Shown one piece after another: positions 48,055 to 57,516 of a DNA stretch of 64,000 bases. The DNA is from Zhengitettix transpicula. Taxonomy: Eukaryota > Arthropoda > Insecta > Orthoptera > Tetrigidae. The notes under the pieces are model-generated. The model saw nothing but the letters and a program-made list of their open reading frames with translations, was not told the DNA's origin and made no database searches. The first letter of the stretch is position 1, and every line of letters starts with the position of its first letter. The position numbers were made by a program, and so were the translations under genes. The stretch lies in contig CM073590.1 in the NCBI GenBank assembly GCA_037074705.1, forward strand, positions 179,195,246 to 179,259,245, given 5' to 3'.

Positions 48055-48530
48055 TTTTTTTAGGGCAACAGGCTACATGAGGGTGATCCACATTGGGCAA
48101 CACCCCTTTAATAGCATAGGAAGGGATTTGAAAGGGGGGATGCGGAAGGCTAGAGGAAGGTAGCCAAGGGTTAACTAGGGCCCCCGTGCTATATTTTAAG
48201 GATCCTACCCGGAATTCGCCTAAAGAAATGCAGGGAAAACCTTAGAAAAACCTGCATCGGGTAGGTCGGACATTGGGTACTTGTCCCACGCCCTTCCGAT
48301 AGCGGGAGAGGAGTTTGCTTTGGGGACGCAGCATTCCCTTCTCCGTGTCTCGACCAGTTTAGGAGGCAGCTGGTTCTGTCGAGAGCCTGCGAGAGGATTC
48401 TCTCGCAGGTAACCTGCGAGGGATTTTCTCTCGCAGACTGAACCTTGTAGGAGAGATACGAAGGGGCTACCTTTGGGTATGCCTTTTCCTCTCCGTTTTT
48501 GAACTAAGGTTCCCACAAGCCGAGGCAATA
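48055..48530 (+). repeat. Dispersed repeat family D, copy 4, with inverted distal part
   Basis: The first ~310 bp run in the same direction as copies 1-3: 'aacaggctacatgagggtga', 'agccaagggttaactagg', then CTACCCG (48205-48211), ATGCAGG (48228-48234), CCTGCAT (48251-48257) and CGGGTAG (48258-48264), a perfect two-part nested stem, then 'cttgtcccacgcccttcc'. From about 48437 the family's distal part is present in reverse complement: 'ggctacctttgggtatgcc' and 'tttgaactaaggttcccaca', then 'agccgagg'. Two hairpins lie at the junction (48386-48436). It abuts a partial LTR copy downstream. A 104-codon minus-strand frame over it has no domain. Confidence 0.75.
48386..48436. repeat. Two tandem hairpins at the inversion junction
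   Basis: CCTGCGAGAG (48386-48395), GATT, CTCTCGCAGG (48400-48409) is a perfect 10-bp stem with a 4-base loop. Three bases on, CTGCGAG (48414-48420) pairs with CTCGCAG (48430-48436). Both hairpins have almost the same stem sequence. A bacterial-type terminator is not implied; the setting is eukaryotic. Confidence 0.9.
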
Positions 48531-49231
48531 GCATAGTTAGTTAGCAGTCTTCAGTCTACCACGAAAGGAGAGACATTTTAAAAGTAAATCTTCACCGAGC
48601 TATTTAAAAGTTTTCGATCCAAACCGATAAATAAAGCGGTAAAGCAAGCAGTTAGTTGGACCGAGTAGATGTGCTAACAATTACCCAACGGAAGCAAGGG
48701 TTTGCTTCATTATAAAGAACTTGAACATTTTTGTGCTGAGGAAAAAGCCATCAGGTAGCCGACCAATTAGGAGGATCATCCGAGTTCCTGGGAGCCTTGT
48801 AATCGCATTTCAACTTCATAAGTGTAGAATCTGTTAGAAAAATTAGAATCTGTGTAAAAAATTTGCAATATAGTGTACTTTTTAAGCGCTAAAAGAATGC
48901 TGGTACCAGCCGAACAATGCGTAAGTAACCAAAATCTTAATAAAATCTGTAAATGCTAACTAAAAGTGTAATGTCAGATTTCGTTCGTTTTTCTTTCATT
49001 TATCAGCACATTATTTTGAAGTAAGTTTTAAATTGTATTGTTAATAAGATCATTCAATAATTTTCACTGTAAATCATCAAACCCAGTAATGACCCTTAGA
49101 TATTAAGAGTTTTTCATTTTATTGTAATTGTTTGTAAATTTTAGAACCCCACAAATTAATAAATAAATTTTGTTTGTTAAAAATTGATTATCTTTTTCAT
49201 TTAAATAAAGCCTATCATTTTGATTATTACA
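48523..49231 (+). mobile_element. Partial LTR copy C
   Basis: Enters the LTR family at 'gaggcaatagcatagttagt' (18224 in LTR A has 'gaggcaataggatagttagt') and runs to ATTACA (49226-49231). Shared blocks: 'aattaggaggatcatccga', 'tgctggtaccagccgaaca', 'gtcagatttcgttcgtt', 'catcaaacccagtaatgacc'. The first ~160 bp including TGTAAT are missing, replaced by the rearranged family D copy. An extra ~80-bp stretch near 48640-48740 is absent from LTR A. Confidence 0.65.
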
Positions 49232-49999
49232 ACATGTATTTGTGGTAATTAGCGTCCAATAAAGAATACAACACGTTCAATCAATTAAAACAAACAATTA
49301 AATGTTACAAGTTATTAAGGCAAATAAATTTCAATTTACATTATCAATTAATATTTTACAATAAAAAACGACTATTTCTCAGGATCGATTACTGGGCCTT
49401 TAATAAAGAAAATACATGTTAAACAATTAAATTTTATCATACAAGCCAAAATTACTAGCGGCGATAACGTTTTGTTCCATTAACAGGTGACGGCCGAATT
49501 TTGAGCGTCCAAAAATTCCAAAACTCGCACAATTCTGGTAACTATTTTGCTGCTTATCGCTTCGCTGCTCTGCTTTCACCTTAACTAAATATATACTTAT
49601 ATTTGATCTATAACCAGACTATCATCTTTCATGACACATTCGGGACTATTTAGGAACGGCACGTGGTCAGCGTAGCGCTCATGAGAATAGTACCACGAGA
49701 GTTTCCACATTCTTTATCATAAAATTTTTGCAAAGAACTTCCAAATAATTTATTATTTTTCAGAACTTAGTCTGTTAAGGTTTCTTTTTAACAAGGGTAG
49801 GTGAAAAATCTTCAAAAAGACACCGGTAGCAGTCCGCACTATACGGTAGTGTGAGATTCTTACCCACTAAAAAACAGATCCCTTTCCTTTGATGACCAAT
49901 TATTGCTTCCTACGGAACTGCAGTTAAGTATTACTTCGTAGAAACTGGTCTTAGCTGTGGCTCTTCCTTCTATTATGGACTATTCTCCTTTTCAACTTT
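49232..49999. other. Mosaic AT-rich DNA
   Basis: Contains one of the two near-identical 131-bp segments (49436-49566, listed separately). 'gtggtaattagcgtccaata' just after the LTR might be the start of a diverged inverted LTR relative. No gene. Confidence 0.4.
49436..49566 (+). repeat. 131-bp near-identical direct repeat, copy 1
   Basis: Matches 55654-55784 over its whole length without gaps, with only three substitutions. Contains 'actagcggcgataacgtttt', 'gacggccgaattttgagcg' and ends 'gcttatcgcttcgct'. Far more similar than any other repeat pair here except the 78-bp tandem array. Identity stops abruptly on both sides. Confidence 0.95.
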
Positions 50000-50690
50000 C
50001 CGTAGCTCCTTTATAACCATAGCCGCGTGTTTTCTGATCGCTTCCACTTGTCTGCTGACTCTAGCATCACAGAAACCAGATTGTCAGGTGTTATTTCAAT
50101 CTTTATTCCGTCTCTAAGAATATTTCTTAGATTTACAGGATGAGTGCATTTGAATAAAGCGTGCTCAACGTCTTCCTCTTCCTTACCGCAGTTCAGGCAC
50201 ATGGGACCATCCACTATCTTGAACCTATAGAGATATTTACGAAAACATCCATACCCTGTCATGAGTTGAGTTAGATAATAACCTAACTCTCCATGTTTTC
50301 TCATTGTCCATGTTGGGATGTCAGGATTGAGACGGTGCGTCCATCGTCCCTTTGAGGACTGTATCCACCGACGTTGCCACTCTGTTGCCTTCCTGTGTTT
50401 TCTATTCCTTCTGATTTCTTGCGGCATTCCTCAGACATTCCTGCTAGAACACATGCTGCATCATCGGGAACTGTATGAAAGGAGCATATAACTCTCAACG
50501 CGCTCAGTGTATACACGGCCGCAGCCCTGCGAAACGTGTCCTGACCCTAGTTTTGCAAACTCTTAAAGGACGTATAGTGACTGACACTTTCACTGGCTTG
50601 ACCCTCAACGTACCAACGAAGTTGATGCAGACGACGAAGGACCTCCGATGCCGGTGCAGCATCTCTTCACCTTAAAGTTGTTCTTTCTTC
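50000..50690 (-). pseudogene. R1-like non-LTR retrotransposon, ORF2 C-terminal fragment
   Basis: The minus-strand frame at 50011-50427 encodes 138 residues with 'WTHRLNPDIPTW' (about residues 29-40), 'GYYLTQLMTGYGCFRKYLYRF' shortened here to its key LTQ...GxGCFxxYL pattern (residues 49-69), and a CCHC zinc finger, Cys77-x2-Cys80-x8-His89-x4-Cys94. This is the C-terminal region of R1/LOA-group insect LINE proteins. Upstream on the same strand another frame (50430-50516) gives 'TLSALRVICSFHTVPDDAA' and 'GMS', the segment that normally precedes it, joined by a frameshift. Farther upstream only 'GIGGPSSSAS'-like traces remain, to about 50680. Reverse transcriptase, endonuclease and ORF1 are absent. 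Confidence 0.8.
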
Positions 50691-52990
50691 TCTGAATTAG
50701 ACGATTCTCCACGATTTTTGTTCATAACGTCTACTAAATCTCTCCACACACTGCCAGTTGTTTTTTTTTGTCTGAGGTGACATTCAACGCCCGTAGTCGT
50801 CTCAGGCAACCGGGAGAAGGACATCTTCATCGAACGAGCCAGATTGATCATTTTTCAGGAAATACCCTGCCACTTGCAAACAGTTTGCCTTGTCTTTGAC
50901 TTGACATCACGCAGTGAAACACAATCGTGTTGCATCAAGGAAATTCTTCTTTGAATTCTGATTTTTGCCCATAAAATTGTGTAATATTTTTATGATTCTC
51001 TGGTCCATTGGTTGACCAAGTAAAGTCCCGTTGTGGAGAAAAAGATAACAGTTATATTATCCACAAGAAGAATAGACTTATGACAGTGCAGTTGTCAAGA
51101 AATAGAAGAATTTTTTTTAATACTTCTTTTGTCTAGTTTTAACAACCAATCTTCAAAAAATGTTTGCTGTCATCCAAGCCCTGTGCTAAACTGGTTTTGG
51201 AAAACACGTAGAGATGTTTAATGTCTTGTACTTCTGAGTTTATACTAATTTTTGGCTGACATTTCTGAACAAAAACTTAGCATTATACAGGTTAAACTAC
51301 GAATTATATGTGATTTTTTCCACGAAGAAAAATCTTCGAAATATTCTCGGATTAGAATTATCCCAGTTCCACCATATATTAATTTGTAGCTATTTATATC
51401 GCAAAATAAAACATTTCAGAGCTACATTGAACTGTCTTAATTAGCAGCAACCGTTTTTTTAATCTCGAGCCAATTTTTTTTTCACGTTCTTTCTATTAAC
51501 CTGATTAATTTTTTGAACCGTGTTCTCAAGGTTTCCAGAACCAAATTGCAGATCGTTGAGGTAGACAGGAGGAATGGTGGGTTTAACGAGAATGTCGAGA
51601 GCTGTAAGTAGTTGGGGAGATTGAGTCGACAGCGTCAATCAACCAAAAGCCAGACTCAATCAACCGAAGCTGTTCTGCAGCGTTCCTCTTAACCCACAGC
51701 TCCAGTTCTGCTCCTCAGAGACAGGGCACTTTTTATTGTGAAGCGGGATATATTGTATAAGAAATCGAAATATGGCTGAAGTCTACATGTACCCACACGA
51801 TTTTTTAACTGGTAGTTTTGATGGGATACAATGTGATAATTACTTAAATGTCAAGCTATATTGTTATTGATGGTATAGTAAGAGAAGAAAAATAATTATT
51901 GGGGAGATCTTAGAAATTTGTAATACTAAACTGTGAGATTCCATAACAGTAGACAGACTTGCAGTATTGGAAATTCAGTCAACTGAATCAGTTTCTTTTT
52001 TAGATACAGTACTCGACCGTTCGCGTATGTGACATGGTAATATTCCTTACACAGTTTTATCGATGACTCTCTCCACTCTTAGCATTAGATCTGTAATCCA
52101 AAACAGTTCACTTCATCATAACACCATCTACAAAACTAACAGCTCATTTATCACGTTCATTGTCTTCTTGTGTTTTAAATCAAAATGAAGGAAAAAATTA
52201 GTTTAGATTATGATCTGTGTACCATTATAAGCGTACCTTCATCATTGGAGATATGATTTTTTTATGACTGTTAAAATATTGTCATTTTCTTTTAAATATT
52301 TGGAGAATTGGTGTCTTCTGGAGGCAGTAATTTAATTCTGGAATGTGTAATATAGTAATGAAGTAGTTTACGGCCGTGATTTTCCGAATAACTTCGCAGA
52401 ATCGTTCGGATGTGAATCTTTCGGTCCAGTAGCTCTGTTTACACCTGCCAACGCAATTTCTCCTGGCGCCATCAGCTTTAAGCAGATTCAGGTTTCCCGT
52501 TGCCATGACAACGCCACGTGGCTGCGGGCGTCATCTCTGACATCCAGCATCTCTTCCACAGGAGTAGCAGCCTGCTTTTTTTTCTTCTAAAAAAAATAGG
52601 TATGGACCCGGTATTTAAATTCTCAAATAGAACATTCACCGGTCAGAGAAGTAAGATCTGAAATATTATATGGTATATTTTCTTTTTTTTTCGTATATTA
52701 TAATATAATTTTCTATATTATAATACAGGTATTGTATTCTGGGCCCATTTCTTTAAGACAATAAATTTAGTTAAAATCTACAAGTTCTGAACGAATTGAA
52801 AGAATATTGGAGAAATATAAAAGTTAAAAATAGAATAGTTTTGCCTCACATAAAAAGGACTATGTATGTCGTCTTTTTAATCATAGTTTTGAAATACTTA
52901 CTTTTTGTAATTATAATATTTTCGTAATTTAAATGACAAACGTTGAACAGTCGCATGTTGATTATCGGTGATTTACAATTGTTAATGGTA
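50691..52990. other. No supported gene
   Basis: AT-rich with no recognisable repeats apart from the binding-site cluster near 52500 (listed separately). The 74-codon minus-strand frame at 52282-52506 has no domain. Confidence 0.4.
52499..52522. promoter_or_regulatory. RFX X-box-like palindrome next to an E-box
   Basis: GTTGCCATGACAAC (52499-52512) fits the RFX-factor X-box (GTTGCC, 2 bp, GRCAAC). Directly after it GCCACGTGGC (52513-52522) is a perfect 10-bp palindrome around the E-box CACGTG. Both lie in a locally GC-rich patch (about 52440-52560). Known RFX and bHLH sites have this form; in vivo use is inference. Confidence 0.4.
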
Positions 52991-53004
52991 AGAGTTAAAA
53001 CAAA

Positions 53005-53840
53005 TCAAACCGTAATCCCATTCTCTCCGGGGTGCCACAGGGCAGCATCCTTGGCCCCCTATTATACGTCTTATACACTTCCGACTTACAAACCTCAATG
53101 GACGTAAACACAAGTACCTTTTCTGATGATGCAGCAATACTGCCAACACACACAAACCCTGATACCGCATCACAGAAACTTCAAGAACATCAACTAATAA
53201 CATATATCTAGCTAAAAAGATGGAAAATAAAAGTAAAATCATCCCTTAAAAGGAACATTGTCCTATAGTACAGCTCAACCAGGAAGAAATTCCAAAAGCA
53301 GAAACAGTAAAATGTCTTGGTCTTCACTTAGACACCAAGCTGAAATGGAGGGATCATATCAATAAAAAGAAAATAGAATTAAAAACTAAATGATTAAACT
53401 GGCTGATTGGACGAAAATCAAAATTATCAGTAGAAAACAAATTACTTATTTACAAAACAGCGATAAAACCTATATGGACGTACGGAATAGAACTCTGGGG
53501 ATGTGCAGCCAAGTCTCACATCGCTATTATGCAAAGAGTACAATCAAAAATCCTCCGCACTATTACACATGCTCCCTGGTATGTATCCAACTTCAGCTTA
53601 CATACTGACCTCAATACACTATATCTAGAAGACGTCTTCAAAGATAAAAATCGTAAACACCATACTAAACTTCAAACCCATCCCAATCGACTACTAGAGC
53701 CGTTACTACAACCTACTGAAGAGATGCTCGCCGATAGACTGCAATAGAAACTGAGGTGGCGTTGTTGGATCCTCACCTCTCCACATCAGTACAAGACACA
53801 CTTATTAAATTGTACATGCTATCAAATTAGCTTAAAGATC
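53005..53840 (+). pseudogene. Second Jockey-type LINE fragment, 5'-truncated
   Basis: Begins inside the reverse transcriptase: motif B '[20 protein letters not shown]' near 53030, then motif C as 'FSDDAAIL' near 53121. Several frameshifts follow. The C-terminal region is open at 53529-53747 with 'QSKILRTITHAPWYVSNFSL', parallel to 'QSKTLRTLVNAPWYISNHTL' in the copy at 34.4-35.9 kb, so both belong to one family. Unlike that copy it keeps the PQG block. Sequence upstream of 53005 is unrelated AT-rich DNA, consistent with 5' truncation on insertion. Confidence 0.8.
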
Positions 53841-54148
53841 GTACGTAATCTGATTGCTAAGAAAAATTACGTAAAAAAAGCTAAGTTTCTATATTTCTAT
53901 ATAACTTTTAAGTTCAGCGTTGGTTGTTATAAACGGGACTTCGAATTAAATCTAACCCGTATGCCAAATTCCTAATTATAATTACTTGTATTTTAAATTA
54001 TTTCTACCTAATGCTGAATTCGGCCTGCAAATTGCCTCGTGCAACGTAAGTCATTCGACGAATCGTGTTCATCATCAACTACTTTTTCGATTCATTTTTC
54101 TTCGTGTAGCGTCCCTTGAAGTACTTCTGAATGGATATTTGACAACTA

Positions 54149-54166
54149 GGGGGGTGGGGGGGAGGG
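54149..54166 (+). other. G-rich tract, possible G-quadruplex
   Basis: Six G, T, seven G, A, three G. The longer runs can be split into four tracts of three, as needed for a quadruplex. Potential only. Confidence 0.4.
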
Positions 54167-54319
54167 AAGAAACTCTGTTTTATGTTCCAGATGATTCAGG
54201 CCCAACTCGAACTGTTTCTTAAACGCAACTCATTTTATTTTTCAAGGTATTTTGCAATTTACTTGCAAACAGTTTTCGGAAGACTCAACTGGTACAGAAT
54301 ACCTGACAGTGTTGCTCCA

Positions 54320-54380
54320 GGTTCTTCTTAGCACCTGACGATAGGGACAAGGATCCCAGAAACGTTGTTTGGTATTTATA
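54320..54380 (+). repeat. LINE/Penelope-tail-like repeat, copy
   Basis: Matches 37594-37654 at 58 of 61 positions: 'ttcttagcacctgacgatag', 'ggacaaggatcccag', 'aaacgttgtttggtattta'. Same orientation. Confidence 0.7.
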
Positions 54381-54493
54381 TGTAATATAATTCTTGTCAC
54401 ATTCACATTCTTGTATACGACTTGTGTGTTTTTTATGCTCCTAACAATGCGAGTTTAAATTTTTTAATAATTAATTATTTCCTTTTAATTACC

Positions 54494-54496
<3 letters not shown>

Positions 54497-54528
<32 letters not shown>
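54497..54528. repeat. (AT)n tract
   Basis: About 30 bp of alternating AT immediately next to TGTAAT of LTR copy D. Such tracts seem to be preferred targets of this LTR family in the window. Confidence 0.9.
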
Positions 54529-54531
<3 letters not shown>

Positions 54532-55516
54532 AATAATTAAATATAATATGCATGTGGCGTTTCTAAATAAAAAAAAACTATTACGTGAAACCTATTAAAC
54601 AAGATTTATTAACAATTTTAAAACAAGTATAAAATACACAAAATATTTGGGATCTCAGGGTCTTGAACTGGGTTTGATAAATGGCAGAATTTATATAATC
54701 AAAATTACATTTACTTTTTATGGAAATCAATGCGTCTAAACGTAGACGAAATTTGTTGCGGAAGAAATAATACTAAAGATTGAATTTAAACAATTTTAAT
54801 TTTATCAAGAATTAAGGATCTCATTTTATCGATAATTAAATAATTAAAGAACGATCTGACTTTTATCTTTTAAACACGGTTTACAAATGATTTTAAAGTT
54901 TTTCTCTACTTACGGCCGCCCAGGTCTCTTTTTAGCTTTTCGTGCACAATTTTGGGGACATCACTGATTCTAAGTACTCACAGACTCTAAATGTTCACAG
55001 GCTCTAATTGGCGTTGTTTGTTAGTTGGTTTAACACAAATTGGTTGGTTCTCGATGCTTTACTGCAACCTGGATTTGTAGATCTCATGACTTTAGTTGAA
55101 AATGGACTTCATTGGTTTGTCTATGGCCAGCATGATGAATCTACGCTCGACCACCGAATACACACTAGTTGCTCTGTCTCCTTCCCGACTGAATATTGCT
55201 TTACTTTTTAATATTTGAAAGCATGTTTGTGACTGGACCACACTCTTTTGTTCTGACTGCCGACTATAAAACTTTTCGTCTGATCTATTCGCTGTCTGCT
55301 GCCCGACTGTAAAGCTTTCAAACTGCTTGCTGTCCGCTGCCCGACTGCACTGTTCGTCCAGTAAATTTTGAGCGCGTTAAAAAACCTCTCGACCGATCAA
55401 CAATGCTTTCTTTGCCTTGCCGGTTTGTTGCGGCGTCCGCTCTATATCCACTAATAATGAGTCCTCTAGAATTCAACTTTTCAATCAGAACAATGCCTTA
55501 ATTACCAATTACTACA
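54529..55516 (-). mobile_element. Solo LTR D (988 bp), candidate
   Basis: Plus-strand ends are TGTAAT (54529-54534) and ACTACA (55511-55516), with AT-rich flanks. The reverse complement follows LTR A in order: 'gaactgggtttgataaat' near 54667 pairs with 'catcaaacccagtgatgacc' of A, and 'gaacgatctgactttta' near 54850 pairs with the 'gtcagatttcgttc' block. The central part contains a local duplication ('ctgtctgctgcccgactgta' near 55292 and 'cttgctgtccgctgcccgac' near 55328). More diverged than copies A and B. The 67-codon frame at 55008-55211 is incidental. Confidence 0.5.
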
Positions 55517-55653
55517 ATATATAATTCTTTTTATGATTTTTAATACTCGGCGTGAACGGTAAACATACTCAGATGGTTCAATTATTTGAGGTTGGGATTA
55601 AAATACAAAATTCGCCAAGGTATTCGAGTACTTTACGGTACTCATCGAAGTGA

Positions 55654-55784
55654 ATCATACAGGCCAAAATTACTAGCGGCGATAACGTTTTGTTCCATTA
55701 ACAGCTGACGGCCGAATTTTGAGCGTCCAAAAATTCCAAAACTCGCACAATTCTGGTAACTATTTCGCTGCTTATCGCTTCGCT
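55654..55784 (+). repeat. 131-bp near-identical direct repeat, copy 2
   Basis: Partner of 49436-49566, three substitutions, no gaps. It is followed by 'cctttttgtttgaattggat', unlike the sequence after copy 1, so the shared part has sharp edges. Confidence 0.95.
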
Positions 55785-56226
55785 CCTTTTTGTTTGAATT
55801 GGATATATTTCCGTTCCGCTAAACTTCTCGGAATTTCCAACGACAGTTACACAGTTACGTGACGTGTCGTCACGTGATACTAGTTGCTCAATGTTTGGGC
55901 AAGCACGCATCATCCTCTATAGCCAATAGTATCATGTGTTGTATAGGTGGAAGCTTTATTGACGCAGTCATTATGCATTTACAGATGGTACAAGTGAGTG
56001 TGATTTAAAAACAAACTTTGTTTTACGATATTAATATTACCAAAATGTAACAAAGAAGCTAACAAACTCCAATCACCAGAATATTTTGTCTCAATTCAAG
56101 CACCATAATATGAAAATAGAAAACTATAAAATGTATTGCATTCTGTGTACGAAAGCTCCACAAAACTCGGATCTCTCAGGTTTAATTATTATCTTCATAT
56201 ATGTTTTCGAAAAAATGTTGATAATA

Positions 56227-57514
56227 CGAGGGTGAATCAAATATAAACGAGACTTTTGGACCTGCGCGCGCAATAGTGATGGAAGAACGTTCCGCTGTTA
56301 TTGGCTGTTAGGTTGGTTTGTCAGGAGTGGGGGAAGCACGTGACTCATCATCATAGACTCGCTTAGTGCCCATCGTTACGATGTCCGAGCAGGAGGTACC
56401 TCCCTCTATTGCGCAACGTATTGTTATCAAGTCTTTATCTGCAGAATGTGTAAAACCGGTCGAAATCTTGAGAAGATTGACTGCACAGTTCGGGGAAGAG
56501 ACGCTGTCGCGAGCTAGAGTGTTTGCTTGGCATAAACAGTTCGTGGAGGGCCGTGAACGTGTTGAAAATGAGAGCCATGACCGCAGACCCCGCACCAGCA
56601 TTACAGCGGGCAACATCGACAGTGTTCGTCAACTTGTTGAAGGTGATAGGCGTCTAACAACTTCGGATATTGCAATTGAGGTTGGAATAAGTTATGGGAG
56701 CACTTACTCTATACTCTCAGAGGAGCTAGGGTATCGCAAGCTGGGTTCCTCGCCTTCTCACAGTTGACCAGAAACTGAATCGTTTTCAAGTGTGTGAGCG
56801 TCTTCTTGCACGATTTCGGGAAGAAGGAGACCCATTTCTTTCTCACATTGTCACCTGTGATGAAACGTGGGTGCATCACTACACCCCTGAGTCGAAACAA
56901 GCGAGTATGGAGTGGAGGAAGAAAGGAGAAACCGGACCAGTGAAAGCCAAGTCACGATTATCGGCTGGCAAGGTTTTGGCTACCGTTTTTTTTGACCAGC
57001 GTGGCCTGCTGCACCTTGATTTTTTGCATGAGCGCAGAACAATTAATGCGGCATACTACTGCCAAATTTTGACTGAGGTCAGACTTGCATATCGCCGCAA
57101 AAGACGAGACCTTCCGATGAGAAAAGTGATTCTCCTCCATGACAATGCTCGCCCCCATACAGCAGCCCTGACCGTACAAAAATTGGAGCAACTGGGTTGG
57201 GAGACACTGGAACACCCTCCATACAGTCCAGACCTATCTCCCTGCGACTTCCATGTCTTTGGTCCTCTCAAGGAAGCTTTGGGAGGGCAAAAATTCCACA
57301 GCGATAATGAGGTTGAAGCATATGTGCGCAATTGGCTACAAACACGACCTGACTCTTTTTACGTGGAAGGAATTAAAAAATTACCTATACGCTGAGAAAA
57401 ATGTGTTTATAAATCAGGAGATTATGTAGAAAAATAAACTATGATTGTTTGTGCGTTTAAAATCAAAATAAATATTTAAAAAAATAAGTCTTGTTTTTAT
57501 TTGATTCACCCTCG
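56227..57514 (+). mobile_element. Nearly complete mariner element (1288 bp)
   Basis: Inverted terminal repeats: left 'cgagggtgaatcaaatataa', then 'acgagactttt'; right, reverse-complemented, 'cgagggtgaatcaaataaaa', then 'acaagacttatttt'. TA flanks both ends (56225-56226, 57515-57516), the mariner target duplication. Size and structure are those of an autonomous mariner. It encloses a transposase gene with only two visible lesions, so it is the youngest DNA transposon in the window. Subfamily not assigned; its ends differ from those of the mariners at 11139 and 45179. Confidence 0.95.
56381..57437 (+). pseudogene. Mariner transposase, D,D34D, with frameshift and stop
   Basis: Cuts and pastes the element by binding the terminal repeats. 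Starts at MSEQ (56381; an upstream in-frame ATG at 56366 is possible). The N-terminal helix-turn-helix region includes 'EILRRLTAQFGEETLSRARV' and continues to 'EELGYRK' near 56740. There a short deletion shifts the frame: 'WVPRLLTVDQKLNRFQ' continues one base off. The second part (to 57395) has all three catalytic Asp: 'CDETWVHHY' (codon 56859), 'LHDNARPHT' (57141) and 'SPCDFHVF' (57246), with 34 residues between the last two. At 57393 TGA replaces the conserved Trp codon after 'GIKKLPIR'; reading on gives 'EKCVYKSGDYVEK' and a stop at 57435-57437. As it stands it is not functional. Confidence 0.92.
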
Positions 57515-57516
57515 TA

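Larger units (their letters stand above)
53841..54496. other. No supported gene
   Basis: A 78-codon frame at 53986-54222 has no domain. A G-rich tract lies at 54149-54166. One LINE-tail-like repeat (54320-54380) is listed separately. Confidence 0.4.

Noticed and set aside
48386..48436. Bacterial-type rho-independent terminators
   Set aside because: Eukaryotic repeat setting and no U-tract after either stem.
54497..54528. Replication origin or scaffold-attachment site
   Set aside because: A simple AT microsatellite next to an LTR explains it.
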